Below, piece by piece: positions 1 through 9,131 of a DNA stretch of 64,000 bases. The position numbers were made by a program, and so were the translations under genes. The stretch's first letter is position 1; the number at the start of each line of letters is the position of its first letter. This DNA is from Hyphomonas sp. Mor2. Its GTDB lineage: Bacteria; Pseudomonadota; Alphaproteobacteria; Caulobacterales; Hyphomonadaceae. The stretch covers positions 1,116,001 through 1,180,000 of the forward strand of contig NZ_CP017718.1 in assembly GCF_001854405.1 (NCBI RefSeq), given 5' to 3'. The notes below the pieces were generated by a model. It was not told the origin of the DNA. It searched no databases and saw nothing but the letters and a program-made list of their open reading frames with translations.

Positions 1-72
1 TAGTTCAGCTTTTCGCGCTGTCTGGCTCTTGGATTTTATTGATGGATTCATAATCGTTACATAGTCGGAATA

Positions 73-119
73 TGTTGACTTGACAACAATCGTCGACTCC
101 CGGATGTTGACGTGTCAAC
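73..119. promoter_or_regulatory. Tandem palindromic operator upstream of P450 gene
   Basis: Two related inverted repeats lie about 60-100 bp before the P450 start. Site 1 (73-88) has TGTTG/CAACA arms around six bases. Site 2 (106-119) has GTTGAC/GTCAAC arms around two bases. Their centres are 32 bp apart, close to three helical turns, so two dimers could bind the same face. A perfect TTGACA -35-like hexamer (80-85) lies inside site 1. Inferred: a TetR- or MarR-type repressor controls the P450/dehydrogenase pair; no such regulator is adjacent in the window. Confidence 0.5.
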
Positions 120-174
120 GAAATCCCTCGGGCAAGTGATAGGTTCGCAACCAAGTGATCCTAACGGGTGAAAC

Positions 175-1341
175 ATGAGAAACGCGCCACATTATGAATT
201 AGATCTCCAAGAGTTTTGGAAGGACCCGTATCCAGACCTGAAGCGTATTCGCGAGCTTCATCCGGTCGTTTACGTGCCACAGCTAGGCGCTTTCCTTCTT
301 ACGCATCGCGACGACATTTATCAGAATGAGAAAAAAACGGATATTCTGTCATCTGTTCAACCAGAAGGCCTCATGGTTCAACTGATGGGGCAAAATATGA
401 TGCGTAAAGATGCCGAAGATCATCAACGCGAGCGCCGTGCAATCTTTCCAACCGTTTCACCCAAAACGGTCAAATCGGAATGGAAAGACAAGTTTGAAAA
501 CGAAACTGACAAGATATTGAATGAGCTTGAGCCTGCAGGTGAGGCTGATTTCGTCAAAGATATCGCAATGAGAATCTCCGGTGAGGCGCTCAAAATTATC
601 ACTGGTCTAACTCAGATCAGCTGGGAGGAGATGGATCGCGTTAGCCAGGGAATGATCGATGGTTGCGCCAACTATGTTGGAGATGTCGAGGTTGAAGAAA
701 CATGCCATCAGTGCACAGCCGCGATAGACAAGTACATCACCGAGATGATGCCGATCTACGAACGCCAACCAAACAACTCACTTTTGTCGGTTCAAATGCG
801 GGCAGGGCTTCCTGAGGAAGTCATTCGAGCGAATGTCAAACTCGCGATTTCCGGAGGTCAGAATGAACCTCGAGATGTCATAGCGGGTACCATCTGGGCG
901 CTTTTAAATCACCCTGAGCAGCTCGATCTGATTAGGCACGGAAAAGCAAAATGGATGCAAGCGTTCAATGAGTATACAAGATGGATCTCTCCGGTGGGAA
1001 TGTCCCCGCGTCGGGTCGCAAAAAGCTACGAACTCCATGGTGTCGACTTGCAAACTGAGGATCGTGTGTTCTTAATGTTTGGTATCGCCAACAGAGATCC
1101 TACCCATTTCCGCAATCCCGACCATTTCGACATAACGCAGGACTCATCTAAATCCGTAGCTTTTGGTGCGGGACCGCATTTTTGTGCTGGGGCGGCCGCC
1201 TCAAAGTCGCTAATAGGAGAGGTGGTTTTACCGTCAGTTTTCGAGCGTTTGCCAAATCTGCGATTGAACGGAGAGACAACATTCGGTGGGTGGGCGTTTC
1301 GAGGTCCACTACAGATGCCAGTGCAATGGCGAACGGGTTAA
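175..1341 (+). CDS. Cytochrome P450
   Basis: Haem-thiolate monooxygenase of bacterial soluble type, 388 residues. The haem-binding loop FGAGPHFCAG starts at residue 330 and places the axial cysteine at 337. The K-helix ExxR reads EYTR. The I-helix reads SGGQNEPRD, so the usual acid-alcohol pair (D/E-T) is not present in standard form and proton delivery may differ. The start is supported by GGGTGA seven bases upstream. It would need a ferredoxin and reductase, neither of which is nearby. The next gene, an FMN hydroxy-acid dehydrogenase 79 bp downstream, suggests the hydroxylated product is oxidised further. Substrate unknown. Confidence 0.93.
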   Translation: MRNAPHYELDLQEFWKDPYPDLKRIRELHPVVYVPQLGAFLLTHRDDIYQNEKKTDILSSVQPEGLMVQLMGQNMMRKDAEDHQRERRAIFPTVSPKTVKSEWKDKFENETDKILNELEPAGEADFVKDIAMRISGEALKIITGLTQISWEEMDRVSQGMIDGCANYVGDVEVEETCHQCTAAIDKYITEMMPIYERQPNNSLLSVQMRAGLPEEVIRANVKLAISGGQNEPRDVIAGTIWALLNHPEQLDLIRHGKAKWMQAFNEYTRWISPVGMSPRRVAKSYELHGVDLQTEDRVFLMFGIANRDPTHFRNPDHFDITQDSSKSVAFGAGPHFCAGAAASKSLIGEVVLPSVFERLPNLRLNGETTFGGWAFRGPLQMPVQWRTG

Positions 1342-1420
1342 ATCGGCTTTTGTCGGAATACACGTTACAAATGACGGTATCCAATAATGTCAAAATCGCC
1401 CGAAAGGACCCGTACTGTCT

Positions 1421-2566
1421 GTGAAGAATGTCTTGAATATCGAACACCTCAGGTCTCTCGCGAAGCGAAGGCTGCCAAAGCCAGTATTTGAATATATTGA
1501 TGGAGGCGCGGAGGACGAGGTGACGTTGAGACGAAATGTTTCAGCGTTTTCAAACTATGAGATTCTACCGAGCGTCCTACAAAAAGTGGATAAGATACAA
1601 ACGCGGACAGAAGTATTTGGCCGCGAGATTGCGATACCGCTTTTCCTGGGACCTACGGGTCTAAATCGGATGTTTGACGATGATGCGGAACTGGCCGTCG
1701 CCAAAGCCGCACAAAAGCACGGCTTGCTGTATTCTCTTTCCACCATGGGGACAACCACAATCGAAACCCTGGCGGAGAACTATTCAGGCCCTAAAGTGTT
1801 TCAGATATATATATTCAAAGACCGCGGATTGACGCGTGAATTTGTACAGCGATGTAAGGATAAAGGGTATGACGGTCTGACGCTGACCGTAGATACGCCG
1901 GTTGCAGGAAATCGAGAGCGGGATCACAAAAGTGGATTAAGCGTACCCCCAAAACTCAATCTGAAATCATTTATGTCATTCGCGATGCATCCGAGATGGT
2001 CCTTAGGCGCATTGTTTGGATCGAAACTCGAACTGTCGAATGTTTCGCATCGAACCGAAGGCTTATCCAATACTTCCATGTCGCTGTTTGAGTACGTTAA
2101 TGGACAATTTGACCCTTCGATCAGCTGGGACGATTTAGAATGGTTGGCGGCAGAGTGGGGAGGTCCGCTTGCGGTGAAAGGTGTGATGACGCCGAAAGAT
2201 GCGTGCTCAGCGGTCGAATGCGGCGCTTCCGGTATCATAGTGTCGAACCATGGCGGTAGACAGTTGGATGGCGCGCCGGCTCCCATAGATCAAATCGCCG
2301 CAATTCGAAATGCGGTTGGATCAGGCATTGACGTCATTTGCGACGGCGGCATCCGACGCGGGAGCGATATCATAAAGGCCATTGCATTGGGAGCGAATGC
2401 AGTGTCGATTGGTAGAGCCTATATATGGGGATTGAGCGCTGCCGGCGAAGCCGGGGTCGATCGGGCATTGACTATCCTGGCCGAAGAGTTTGGGCGCGCG
2501 ATGGCGTTATCCGGTTTGAACGACGTCAAAAAAATTGGTCCGGAGCATGTTCGCAAACGGCTTTAG
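1421..2566 (+). CDS. FMN-dependent alpha-hydroxy-acid dehydrogenase
   Basis: Member of the L-lactate/mandelate dehydrogenase and glycolate oxidase family, a TIM barrel that oxidises a 2-hydroxy acid to a 2-keto acid with FMN. The active-site segment SNHGGRQLDG carries the base His277; the upstream Lys (AVKGVM) and the FQIY segment near residue 125 are also present. Length 381 is normal for the family. The start codon is GTG, with AAAGGA about 13 bases upstream. It probably shares a transcript with the P450. The substrate cannot be told from the sequence, so lldD or mdlB is not assigned. Confidence 0.92.
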   Translation: MKNVLNIEHLRSLAKRRLPKPVFEYIDGGAEDEVTLRRNVSAFSNYEILPSVLQKVDKIQTRTEVFGREIAIPLFLGPTGLNRMFDDDAELAVAKAAQKHGLLYSLSTMGTTTIETLAENYSGPKVFQIYIFKDRGLTREFVQRCKDKGYDGLTLTVDTPVAGNRERDHKSGLSVPPKLNLKSFMSFAMHPRWSLGALFGSKLELSNVSHRTEGLSNTSMSLFEYVNGQFDPSISWDDLEWLAAEWGGPLAVKGVMTPKDACSAVECGASGIIVSNHGGRQLDGAPAPIDQIAAIRNAVGSGIDVICDGGIRRGSDIIKAIALGANAVSIGRAYIWGLSAAGEAGVDRALTILAEEFGRAMALSGLNDVKKIGPEHVRKRL

Positions 2567-2680
2567 GTTCCACATAAAGTTAGAAGCTTCGGAAATGCGA
2601 AGGGCTGTCTCGGCCCCATCTTATATAGTAAAAGTATCTACAGTCGCTCAGCTTTGAAAAACTGTCGACAAGCGACAAGG

Positions 2681-3769
2681 TCATTGATTGGACTGTTCCA
2701 GACCTTTCAATGTCATATCCACGACTTCGCAGGCGCGCGTCCAAACAGCCATCTTCCACTCGTCAGTATCACCATAGAATGCCTCTCTGACTTGTGTTTT
2801 GATCTCGCGTCCCAGATCACTATCGACGTCACCTTTTTGGTAAAGCCAATTGTCTGCTCTAATGGCATCCAAAACGACATCCGGTTCCAGCGTGCCGTAC
2901 TCCAAAGCGATAAACGCTATTGATGCATCGCAGAGAATGTCGGCGACGCCGTGTCCGACCGTTCCTGTAACAGGCGCCGAGGTTGATGTGCCTGCGTCGG
3001 GATCGGTAACCTGTCCCGGGTACCAGGTTTTGGAAAGCTCTTTCTGCCGAGTTGGGCCGAGCCCAATCAACTCTCCATACCCATAGGGCCCCAACCCTGT
3101 GTGGATATCAATCGCGCCGACCAGATTAGCATTTCCCATGAATTTCGTGAGGACCGATTGGAGCATTTTCCAAGACCACGCCAGCTTCTCTCCGCCAAAG
3201 AAAATTCCGTCTGGATAATGATATTGACCGCCGCTGGCAGCTGCCTGGAAGGCAAACATTCCATGGTCGTCAATGAATTTGGCAATTCCTTCATCAGCGC
3301 GCTTTTTGTCCGGTCCATCCCAGTCATCTGGAAGAATGTAAGACTGAATACTGGGATACTTTGACGGAAGCGCTCTAGCCGCCTCATGATCTATATAGTT
3401 TCTGTTGAGGTCGATATTGTCTTCGTTCACCCTTCGGTCGTGAGCAAACCCATATGGGTTTACCGCATGGATCATAAGTACGGCAGTGTCCGCCGGAAGC
3501 TGTTTGAAGTAATTTTCCTGGAGCAAGCCAACTTGAACCCCCGATCCGCAATACCCTTCCACTCCATGCGTGCCACTGGTGATCAGCAAAAACTTCGAGG
3601 CATTGGATGGGCCGATCAGCGCGATATCCGTACAAAGATCTTCTCCTGTTGGTCCCTTTGCGTTTGGATTGACAATACTCTCGACTTGTAGATTTCGAGT
3701 TGCACAAACGGAGAGAAATTTGCCACGCGCTTCCTGATAGTTTGCGGAAAAAAAGGCAGACAATGACAT
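2681..3769 (-). CDS. DUF2817 family M14-like metallopeptidase
   Basis: 362-residue protein of the DUF2817 group, related to zinc carboxypeptidases (M14). Zinc-ligand signature H68-x-x-E71 lies in SGTHGVEG, a second ligand region is AIDIHTGLGP, and the substrate-binding stretch NEDNIDLNRN is conserved. No signal peptide is visible, so it is probably cytoplasmic and would trim a peptide or an amide. It converges on the dehydrogenase gene and has its own promoter region to the right. Confidence 0.85.
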   Translation of the reverse strand: MSLSAFFSANYQEARGKFLSVCATRNLQVESIVNPNAKGPTGEDLCTDIALIGPSNASKFLLITSGTHGVEGYCGSGVQVGLLQENYFKQLPADTAVLMIHAVNPYGFAHDRRVNEDNIDLNRNYIDHEAARALPSKYPSIQSYILPDDWDGPDKKRADEGIAKFIDDHGMFAFQAAASGGQYHYPDGIFFGGEKLAWSWKMLQSVLTKFMGNANLVGAIDIHTGLGPYGYGELIGLGPTRQKELSKTWYPGQVTDPDAGTSTSAPVTGTVGHGVADILCDASIAFIALEYGTLEPDVVLDAIRADNWLYQKGDVDSDLGREIKTQVREAFYGDTDEWKMAVWTRACEVVDMTLKGLEQSNQ

Positions 3770-4190
3770 CGTCCTGAAACCTCCCTAGTTATGTTTCGCA
3801 CCATATATGCGGTAGTGTATAATATATTGAGCTGTATCATAGCCCGAGGGGTTAACAATAGTTCAGAAAGTCTAATGCGGAACACGCCGTAACAATATTC
3901 TACATGGGGGCAGGGTTGCGCGGTGCAAAGTAGAAAAAGAGTGCTCTGAGCCCGATTCTTGGACAACTGCCGGTTAGACTTCCAGCCTTTGATCACGTTT
4001 CAGTGACGTTCGTTCTCGCAATTCGCTGATTGAACGGCTTATGAGTGCGCGCGAACGAGCGTATTTTGCACAAAATTGTGGCACTGCAAAAAAACATCAT
4101 CCCCTTATCGAGAAGAGTGCGCAAATTCATATTCAATTCAGAGTTTAGACCCCATCTGCGGCCGCGAAAAGCTCATAGGAAATGTCTGGC
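3770..4190. other. Intergenic region between divergent genes
   Basis: About 420 bp separating the DUF2817 gene (leftward) and the DUF481 barrel gene (rightward). It should hold both promoters. The stretch 3800-3840 is AT-rich. The short frames inside it show no recognisable family, and no repeat or RNA gene was seen. Confidence 0.4.
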
Positions 4191-4967
4191 ATGAATCTCT
4201 CGTCGTTCTTCGGTGTAACAATCCCACTGATCATCAAATATATGTGCTGGGCGCCCGCGATTGCCCAAAGCGACACTGATCATGTTTGGAGCGGGGAAGG
4301 CTCGCTGAGTGCGGGCGTATCTGCCGGCAATACAGAAACCGCCGATTTAGGCCTCGGGCTAGATGTCACTCGATCGTTTGGGCGATGGAGCTTAGGCGTT
4401 CAGGCGATAGCAGACTATGGCGAGACCGATGGCGCAGAAACGAAAAATAGAACATTTTTTGGTGTTAATCTCGATCGGCGAGTGAATGATCGGTTGTTCG
4501 GATATGCTCAACTCACTTTTGAAGAGGATGCATTTTCAAGTTTGGCGTCCCGCGCATTTGTCGGGACCGGTTTGGGCTATGAGGCGCTGGTCAGCGAAGT
4601 AGCTAATTGGACGATCCGCGGAGGGGCAGGGTTCAAGTATGATGAGACGAATACCGCGATGGAGCCGTTATCGCCGACGCTGACCGACCCGAGCCCTCTA
4701 CCGAGTGAGGAGGCTCTCGGCGTTCTCGGACAGTCGAATTTTTTGTATCAGCTCAATCAAAGCGTGGCATTCACCAACGACACATCCATCGCCTACGCCA
4801 ATACGTCTACTCAGATGGGTAATATCGCAGCGGTGACAGCATCGCTAACCAATACGCTTTCCGCACGGATTTCATTTGAAGCTCGGTACAATAGTGATCC
4901 CATAGACGGGTTTAAAGACACTGACACAATCAGCCGTCTCGCACTGGTTTATGGCTTTGGAAAATAA
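4191..4967 (+). CDS. DUF481 family outer-membrane beta-barrel protein
   Basis: Protein of about 258 residues with an N-terminal hydrophobic signal sequence ending near APAIAQ, then alternating amphipathic strands (for example SLSAGVSAGNTETADLGLGL) and a last strand ALVYGFGK, as expected of an outer-membrane barrel. This is the YdiY-like, salt-induced DUF481 family. An ATG also occurs at 4182, but AGGA at 4177-4180 is too close to it and fits the ATG at 4191. Function in the family is not established; a role in envelope stress or solute passage is inferred only. Confidence 0.8.
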   Translation: MNLSSFFGVTIPLIIKYMCWAPAIAQSDTDHVWSGEGSLSAGVSAGNTETADLGLGLDVTRSFGRWSLGVQAIADYGETDGAETKNRTFFGVNLDRRVNDRLFGYAQLTFEEDAFSSLASRAFVGTGLGYEALVSEVANWTIRGGAGFKYDETNTAMEPLSPTLTDPSPLPSEEALGVLGQSNFLYQLNQSVAFTNDTSIAYANTSTQMGNIAAVTASLTNTLSARISFEARYNSDPIDGFKDTDTISRLALVYGFGK

Positions 4968-5376
4968 CGAAAACGATTGAGCAAATTTGATCTATATCTA
5001 GTCCTGATTTAGGCAGAATTTGAAACCAAAAAACAACAAGTCATTGCAATTTAAGGGACTCAAAATTGCGGGGGCCGCGGTTGCTTCTGTCACGAAACCG
5101 CGGCCCAAATGCATGGGGTCAGGGGCGTTTCAAAGAAATCGCTCGTCACCGTGCAACTCCTGCATCCCGAGCTGAGCGACATTTCTTTCCGTTGCGAGCG
5201 CTTGATATGCGCAAGTCATCACTAAAAAGCGTAACCAGCAACGAGCAAATTCTCTCACCTAAGAGTTGAACCAAGACGAAGCCGATCAGTGATCGCCGAT
5301 TATCGGTGCAAAACCTCGTCTGCGTTAAAAATTATCGAACTCGACGAAGCAAAGACTCATCCTATAAAAGACAAAC
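4968..5376. other. Intergenic region with strong hairpin
   Basis: About 410 bp between the barrel gene and the HWE kinase gene. It contains the 11-bp perfect hairpin listed separately and a short palindrome CCGATTATCGG near 5297. No GGAAC/CGTT pair of the stress sigma factor EcfG was found by eye before the kinase. A 67-codon frame across the hairpin looks non-coding. Confidence 0.4.
5072..5106. terminator. GC-rich hairpin, possible terminator
   Basis: GGGCCGCGGTT (5072-5082) pairs perfectly with AACCGCGGCCC (5096-5106) across a 13-base loop. There is no T run on the rightward side; on the opposite strand the stem is followed by ATTTT. It may end transcription of the barrel gene or be part of a small RNA. 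Confidence 0.4.
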
Positions 5377-6366
5377 ATGTCTGGATCATTTCATAAGAAA
5401 ATATTCGATCGGATGCCGAATGCGGCCATGGTTCTAGACAAGGACCTTTTATATGTTGACGCAAACCCGGCCTATTGCACCGCCGTTCAGCGCAAAAAGT
5501 CAGAGCTTATCGGAAACTACATTTTCGATGTCTTCCCCGATACACCACAAAGAGTGTCTGAAGTGAAAGCTGTGTTTGAAGCGACACTTGCAGGTGAACA
5601 CACGCACTTAGAGGCTCAGCCCTATAAGCTGAAAATGGAGAATGGTGATATTGAGGACCGGATCTGGCAAATCTCTCAGTTTCCAATTCAAGATAATGAC
5701 GACAAAGTCGAATTTATGGTCCAGCGCGCGCAAGATGTGACCGAACGAGAAGAACTGCGCAAACAGCGAGATCTTGTTACCGCCGAGCTCCACCATAGGG
5801 TGAGAAACGTATTGGCGGTCGTGCAGTCGATTGCTGAGCACACGGCACTTTCAACTGAAGATACTCAATCCTTTTTGAAAAGTTTTAACGGTCGACTGGC
5901 CGCGATGAGCCGCAATTTCTCGGCGCTCACGGAAGCGCATTGGACGGGTTTGGATTTTGAAACAGTGGTGCGAACCGAACTCGAACCGTATGCTGGCCCG
6001 GCTATGGATCGCGTGAACCTCGAAGGAGATCCCGTCAAATTATCAGTCCGTGCCTGCAAGACCACATCGATGTTCGTGCATGAAATGGTTACGAATGCTT
6101 CCAAGTATGGATTTCTATCGACACCGAAAGGCACTCTGCATGCGCGCTGGTGGATCGAAGACGATATGTTGCGGGCAGAATGGAAAGAAAGTGGCCTCAC
6201 AAACATGGCGCCGCCGTCCGAACTCGGATTTGGCTTCCAATTGTTTGACATGATGCCAAACATGAATGTGGAGCATGCGTTCGAGCCGGATGGTTTGAGG
6301 CTGAGCTTTAGAGTTCCAGTGAGTGTTTCTGTGGTATCGGGGGAGGTCTCATTTGACGAAGATTAG
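5377..6366 (+). CDS. PAS-HWE sensor histidine kinase of the general stress response
   Basis: 329-residue soluble kinase. An N-terminal PAS fold (residues about 8-120) precedes an HWE dimerisation helix with ELHHRVRN (phospho-acceptor His140) and a catalytic domain with N-box HEMVTNASKYG (Asn240), the HWE-type EWKESG and a G-box ELGFGFQLFD. HWE kinases feed phosphate to PhyR, and phyR and nepR are next door, so this is probably the PhyK/PhyT-type kinase of the local module. It has no membrane segment, so the signal is likely cytoplasmic. Its end overlaps the convergent nepR gene by 4 bp. Confidence 0.9.
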   Translation: MSGSFHKKIFDRMPNAAMVLDKDLLYVDANPAYCTAVQRKKSELIGNYIFDVFPDTPQRVSEVKAVFEATLAGEHTHLEAQPYKLKMENGDIEDRIWQISQFPIQDNDDKVEFMVQRAQDVTEREELRKQRDLVTAELHHRVRNVLAVVQSIAEHTALSTEDTQSFLKSFNGRLAAMSRNFSALTEAHWTGLDFETVVRTELEPYAGPAMDRVNLEGDPVKLSVRACKTTSMFVHEMVTNASKYGFLSTPKGTLHARWWIEDDMLRAEWKESGLTNMAPPSELGFGFQLFDMMPNMNVEHAFEPDGLRLSFRVPVSVSVVSGEVSFDED

Positions 6367-6560
6367 TCATCCGTTGCTCGTTTTTTCTCCAAGGCTTTCA
6401 ATTCGTCTATCACCCTTTGTAAGCGTTCAGGGATGGGTTCAATCTGAACCTCAGCGTAGCGTTTGCGTAAGACGCCACCCAATTCAACCAAGCGGTCTTC
6501 ACCGACCCTTGGCAGCCCATCGACGGAGGGGCGGTTTGATTTTGAATCCCCCCGGGACAT
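6363..6560 (-). CDS. nepR: NepR-family anti-sigma factor
   Basis: 65-residue protein whose core (LGGVLRKRYAEVQ followed by EPIPERLQRVIDEL) matches the two-helix NepR signature. NepR holds the ECF sigma factor EcfG inactive until phosphorylated PhyR binds it. It is divergent from phyR and convergent with the HWE kinase. Usually ecfG follows nepR in the same operon; here the downstream neighbour is the kinase on the other strand, so the partner sigma factor must be encoded elsewhere. Confidence 0.85.
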   Translation of the reverse strand: MSRGDSKSNRPSVDGLPRVGEDRLVELGGVLRKRYAEVQIEPIPERLQRVIDELKALEKKRATDD

Positions 6561-6667
6561 GAGCTACTCCCGATTTTGAAGCATCAGATCAGTCACATTC
6601 AAAACTAGGACTGAGCAAGTTTCGTCAATAATATTTCAGCAGCTAGATACGCTTAAGGGAAATCAAT

Positions 6668-7405
6668 ATGTGGTCCGCTGAACGCATCGAAAAACTCGTG
6701 CCCTACCTGCGTCGCTATGCGCGCGCCACAACTGGAGAAGTGCATTCTGCGGATGGTTGTGTTGAACTTGTGCTTAAACGCTTGATCGAACAATCGCTCC
6801 AAACAACAGAAGACCTGCCGAGTATGGATCGCATGCGTCTTTTTAAAATGTTGGATGAAGAACTGAACGCGCTTGCGTCTAGCAAAATGGACAAAGCCCG
6901 CCGCGCCTTCTTTCTGATTGCCGTCGAAGACTTGCCGAAACCCACTGTTCGGCAAATCTTGGGGGTCAGTCTCGAAGAATTGGAAAGTTTGCTGATCCTC
7001 GCAGAATCAGATTTTTCGACTTCATTGGCCACCAGTTTGCTCATCATTGAAGATGAACCACTGATTTCATCTCAGTTAAAACGCTTAGCTGAGAGCCAAG
7101 GACACAAGGTCGTTGGCATTGCATCAACCGCAAATGAAGCGATCACAATTAGTAAAGCACAATCGCTGGACTTAGTTTTATGTGACATCAATCTTGCCGA
7201 TGGCTCACAAGGTACCGATGCGATAAACGGCATGAATATCGATGACCGTGTTCCAGTCGTCTACATCACAGCCTATCCCGAAAAATACTTGTCCCGATCG
7301 AACAAAGGCCCGTCTTATTTGATTACCAAGCCGTTCGATCCTGATTACTGCAAAGCCGTAATTGGTCATGCCCTCAAGAATGCAGAGCGAGATCAATGCG
7401 GATAG
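6668..7405 (+). CDS. phyR: PhyR response regulator (sigma-like domain plus receiver)
   Basis: 245 residues: an N-terminal EcfG-like sigma domain (1-118) fused to a receiver domain (122-240). Receiver residues are intact: acidic pair E128/D129, phospho-acceptor Asp173 (LVLCDINLADG), T201 and K221 (ITKPF). On phosphorylation the sigma-like part binds NepR by partner switching and frees EcfG. RBS AAGGGA lies seven bases before the ATG. The 107-bp gap to divergent nepR shows no clear GGAAC-N16-CGTT promoter by eye. Confidence 0.93.
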   Translation: MWSAERIEKLVPYLRRYARATTGEVHSADGCVELVLKRLIEQSLQTTEDLPSMDRMRLFKMLDEELNALASSKMDKARRAFFLIAVEDLPKPTVRQILGVSLEELESLLILAESDFSTSLATSLLIIEDEPLISSQLKRLAESQGHKVVGIASTANEAITISKAQSLDLVLCDINLADGSQGTDAINGMNIDDRVPVVYITAYPEKYLSRSNKGPSYLITKPFDPDYCKAVIGHALKNAERDQCG

Positions 7406-7518
7406 CGTGGACGCCCTGATCAAGTCCGCAAAATTTCTTACTAAAAAAACTTGGCCCCGACAAAAACAGATAGAACCGTCCTGTATTCAGAGGACATGCA
7501 GAAAGGGAACGATCTGAG

Positions 7519-7860
7519 ATGAACACAGAAGCCGACAACAAGGCGAACGCGGTTGAGGAGCTCTCTTTCGATTCGTTCAGCGAGTTTTATCCGTTCTACC
7601 TCAGTGAACATCAAAACGTTTCGTGTCGTCGATTGCACTTTATCGGGACTGGATCTGTCATCGTATTATTGATTTGGATTTGCGCGACTGAAACCTGGTT
7701 GGCACTGCTCGCAATTCCAGCACTGGGTTACACGTTTGCCTGGGTCGGACACTTCTTTTTTGAGAAAAACAAACCCGCCACGTTTAAATTTCCCATCTAT
7801 AGCCTTGTCGGAGATTTCGTAATGTTCAAGGACATTCTAATGGGCAAGGTGAAAGTCTGA
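7519..7860 (+). CDS. DUF962/Mpo1-like membrane protein
   Basis: 113 residues. It matches the DUF962 (YGL010w/Mpo1) family: SFSEFYPFYLSEHQ near residue 18, then RRLHFIGTG, two to three membrane helices, and WVGHFFFEKNKPATF. In yeast Mpo1 is an iron-dependent dioxygenase of 2-hydroxy fatty acids; the His residues of HQN, LHFIG and GHFFFEKN are kept. The bacterial role is not established. It stands alone between phyR and an SDR gene and may be under stress control, which is inference. Confidence 0.85.
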   Translation: MNTEADNKANAVEELSFDSFSEFYPFYLSEHQNVSCRRLHFIGTGSVIVLLIWICATETWLALLAIPALGYTFAWVGHFFFEKNKPATFKFPIYSLVGDFVMFKDILMGKVKV

Positions 7861-8164
7861 CGGTCCGCTTTATTGTGGTTTCGTGGCCTTCTTTTCCCTT
7901 TATCGGTCGAGGTCGCAAGGAGATCATTTGCTTGAAAACTTCGAGTTCCGGTTCTCCCGTTTGGCTCTTGACCCAAAGGATGTGCCACCGAACAGCGTTC
8001 ATTCGATCCGATGCTCAATTAGAGTGTCTGGAGCGATTGGACTTGCTCGCCGAACATGTGCTGCCTTTGGCGACTATAGAGAAACAGCACTTAAACATGA
8101 TGAGCGGCGCAACTCGATCACATTCCAGCTCTAGCGTCTTAATCTAAGGAGATAACCGACAGGT
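7861..8164. other. Intergenic region, no convincing gene
   Basis: About 304 bp. Two overlapping rightward frames (83 and 90 codons) exist but show no family resemblance, and neither has a good ribosome site. Only the AAGGAG-type site before 8165 is clear, and it belongs to the SDR gene. Confidence 0.4.
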
Positions 8165-8959
8165 ATGCATATTGAAGGAAAAACAGTCCTGATTACGGGA
8201 GCCGGAAGCGGTATCGGCGCAGCTTGTGCAAAAGCCTTTGCTGCGTGTGGGGCGAGCGTCGCCGTTGTCGATCGAAACATTGCTGCGGCAAAACAGATCG
8301 CCGCAGAAATTTCAGGATACGCATACGAGTGCGATGTATCAGACCAAACTGCCGTCGAAGAGATGATCCAAGCCGTCGAGAACAATTGCGGCGACATAGA
8401 CATCCTATTCAATAATGCGGGAATAGCTACCGGCGCTGGGTTACTCGACACAGAGGTCGAGGTCTGGGAGCAGCAATGGCGCGTCAATGTGATGTCGCAC
8501 GTATTCACGACGCGCTGCGTACTGCCAAAAATGTTAGCGCGCGGCGACGGCTATTTGATCCAAACAGCATCCATGGCGGGCTATTTGACCAGTCATGGCC
8601 TTCTACCATATGCGGTTACAAAACACGCCGTTGTTGGCTTCGCCGAGTGGATGTCGATAACCTATCATGATGCTGGAGTGCGAACCTCGCTCCTCACGCC
8701 TCTCGGTGTAAAAACACCGATGTTGGATGCGGTCGGATCGGCTTTCTCGGACAATGTTGCCGGATCGGTGAGCACGCCCGAGCAGGTGGCTGATATGGTC
8801 ATCGAGGCTGTGCAAGAAGAGCGGTTTTTAATTCTAACCGACCCCATTGCACAATCCTGGTTGGAGCGGAAAACCAATGATCTGGAACGCTGGTTGAGTG
8901 GCATGCGACGCATGCAAGCTAAGATCGAGGCGAGCAAAAAAACAACTGATACCTCGTAG
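8165..8959 (+). CDS. SDR family NAD(P)-dependent oxidoreductase
   Basis: 264 residues, classical short-chain dehydrogenase. The cofactor loop TGAGSGIG spans 11-18, the NNAG motif is near 83-86, and the catalytic Ser136/Tyr149/Lys153 (YAVTK) are present. Asp36 after the second strand (VVDRN) suggests NAD rather than NADP preference. The C-terminal tail is a little longer than usual. A strong RBS (AAGGAG) precedes the ATG. Substrate unknown. Confidence 0.93.
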   Translation: MHIEGKTVLITGAGSGIGAACAKAFAACGASVAVVDRNIAAAKQIAAEISGYAYECDVSDQTAVEEMIQAVENNCGDIDILFNNAGIATGAGLLDTEVEVWEQQWRVNVMSHVFTTRCVLPKMLARGDGYLIQTASMAGYLTSHGLLPYAVTKHAVVGFAEWMSITYHDAGVRTSLLTPLGVKTPMLDAVGSAFSDNVAGSVSTPEQVADMVIEAVQEERFLILTDPIAQSWLERKTNDLERWLSGMRRMQAKIEASKKTTDTS

Positions 8960-9131
8960 GTGCTTACCCCCGTCTGCATTTCTATTTCTGCTGAAGCCCG
9001 GTTCGATCAACAGCTCGAGCGCCGTCTGGAGGGTGCAATCTCTGATTAGTGCGCTGGTCTCTTAAGGTGCGGCTTAGAGGGGTAAACCCTGAAGTAATTG
9101 CTTCAAATCAATTCAGCGAAGAATTTTTCAG

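Noticed and set aside
5066..5269. 67-codon frame across the hairpin
   Set aside because: Covers both arms of a perfect stem and has an unusual Arg/Ser-rich composition, no RBS.
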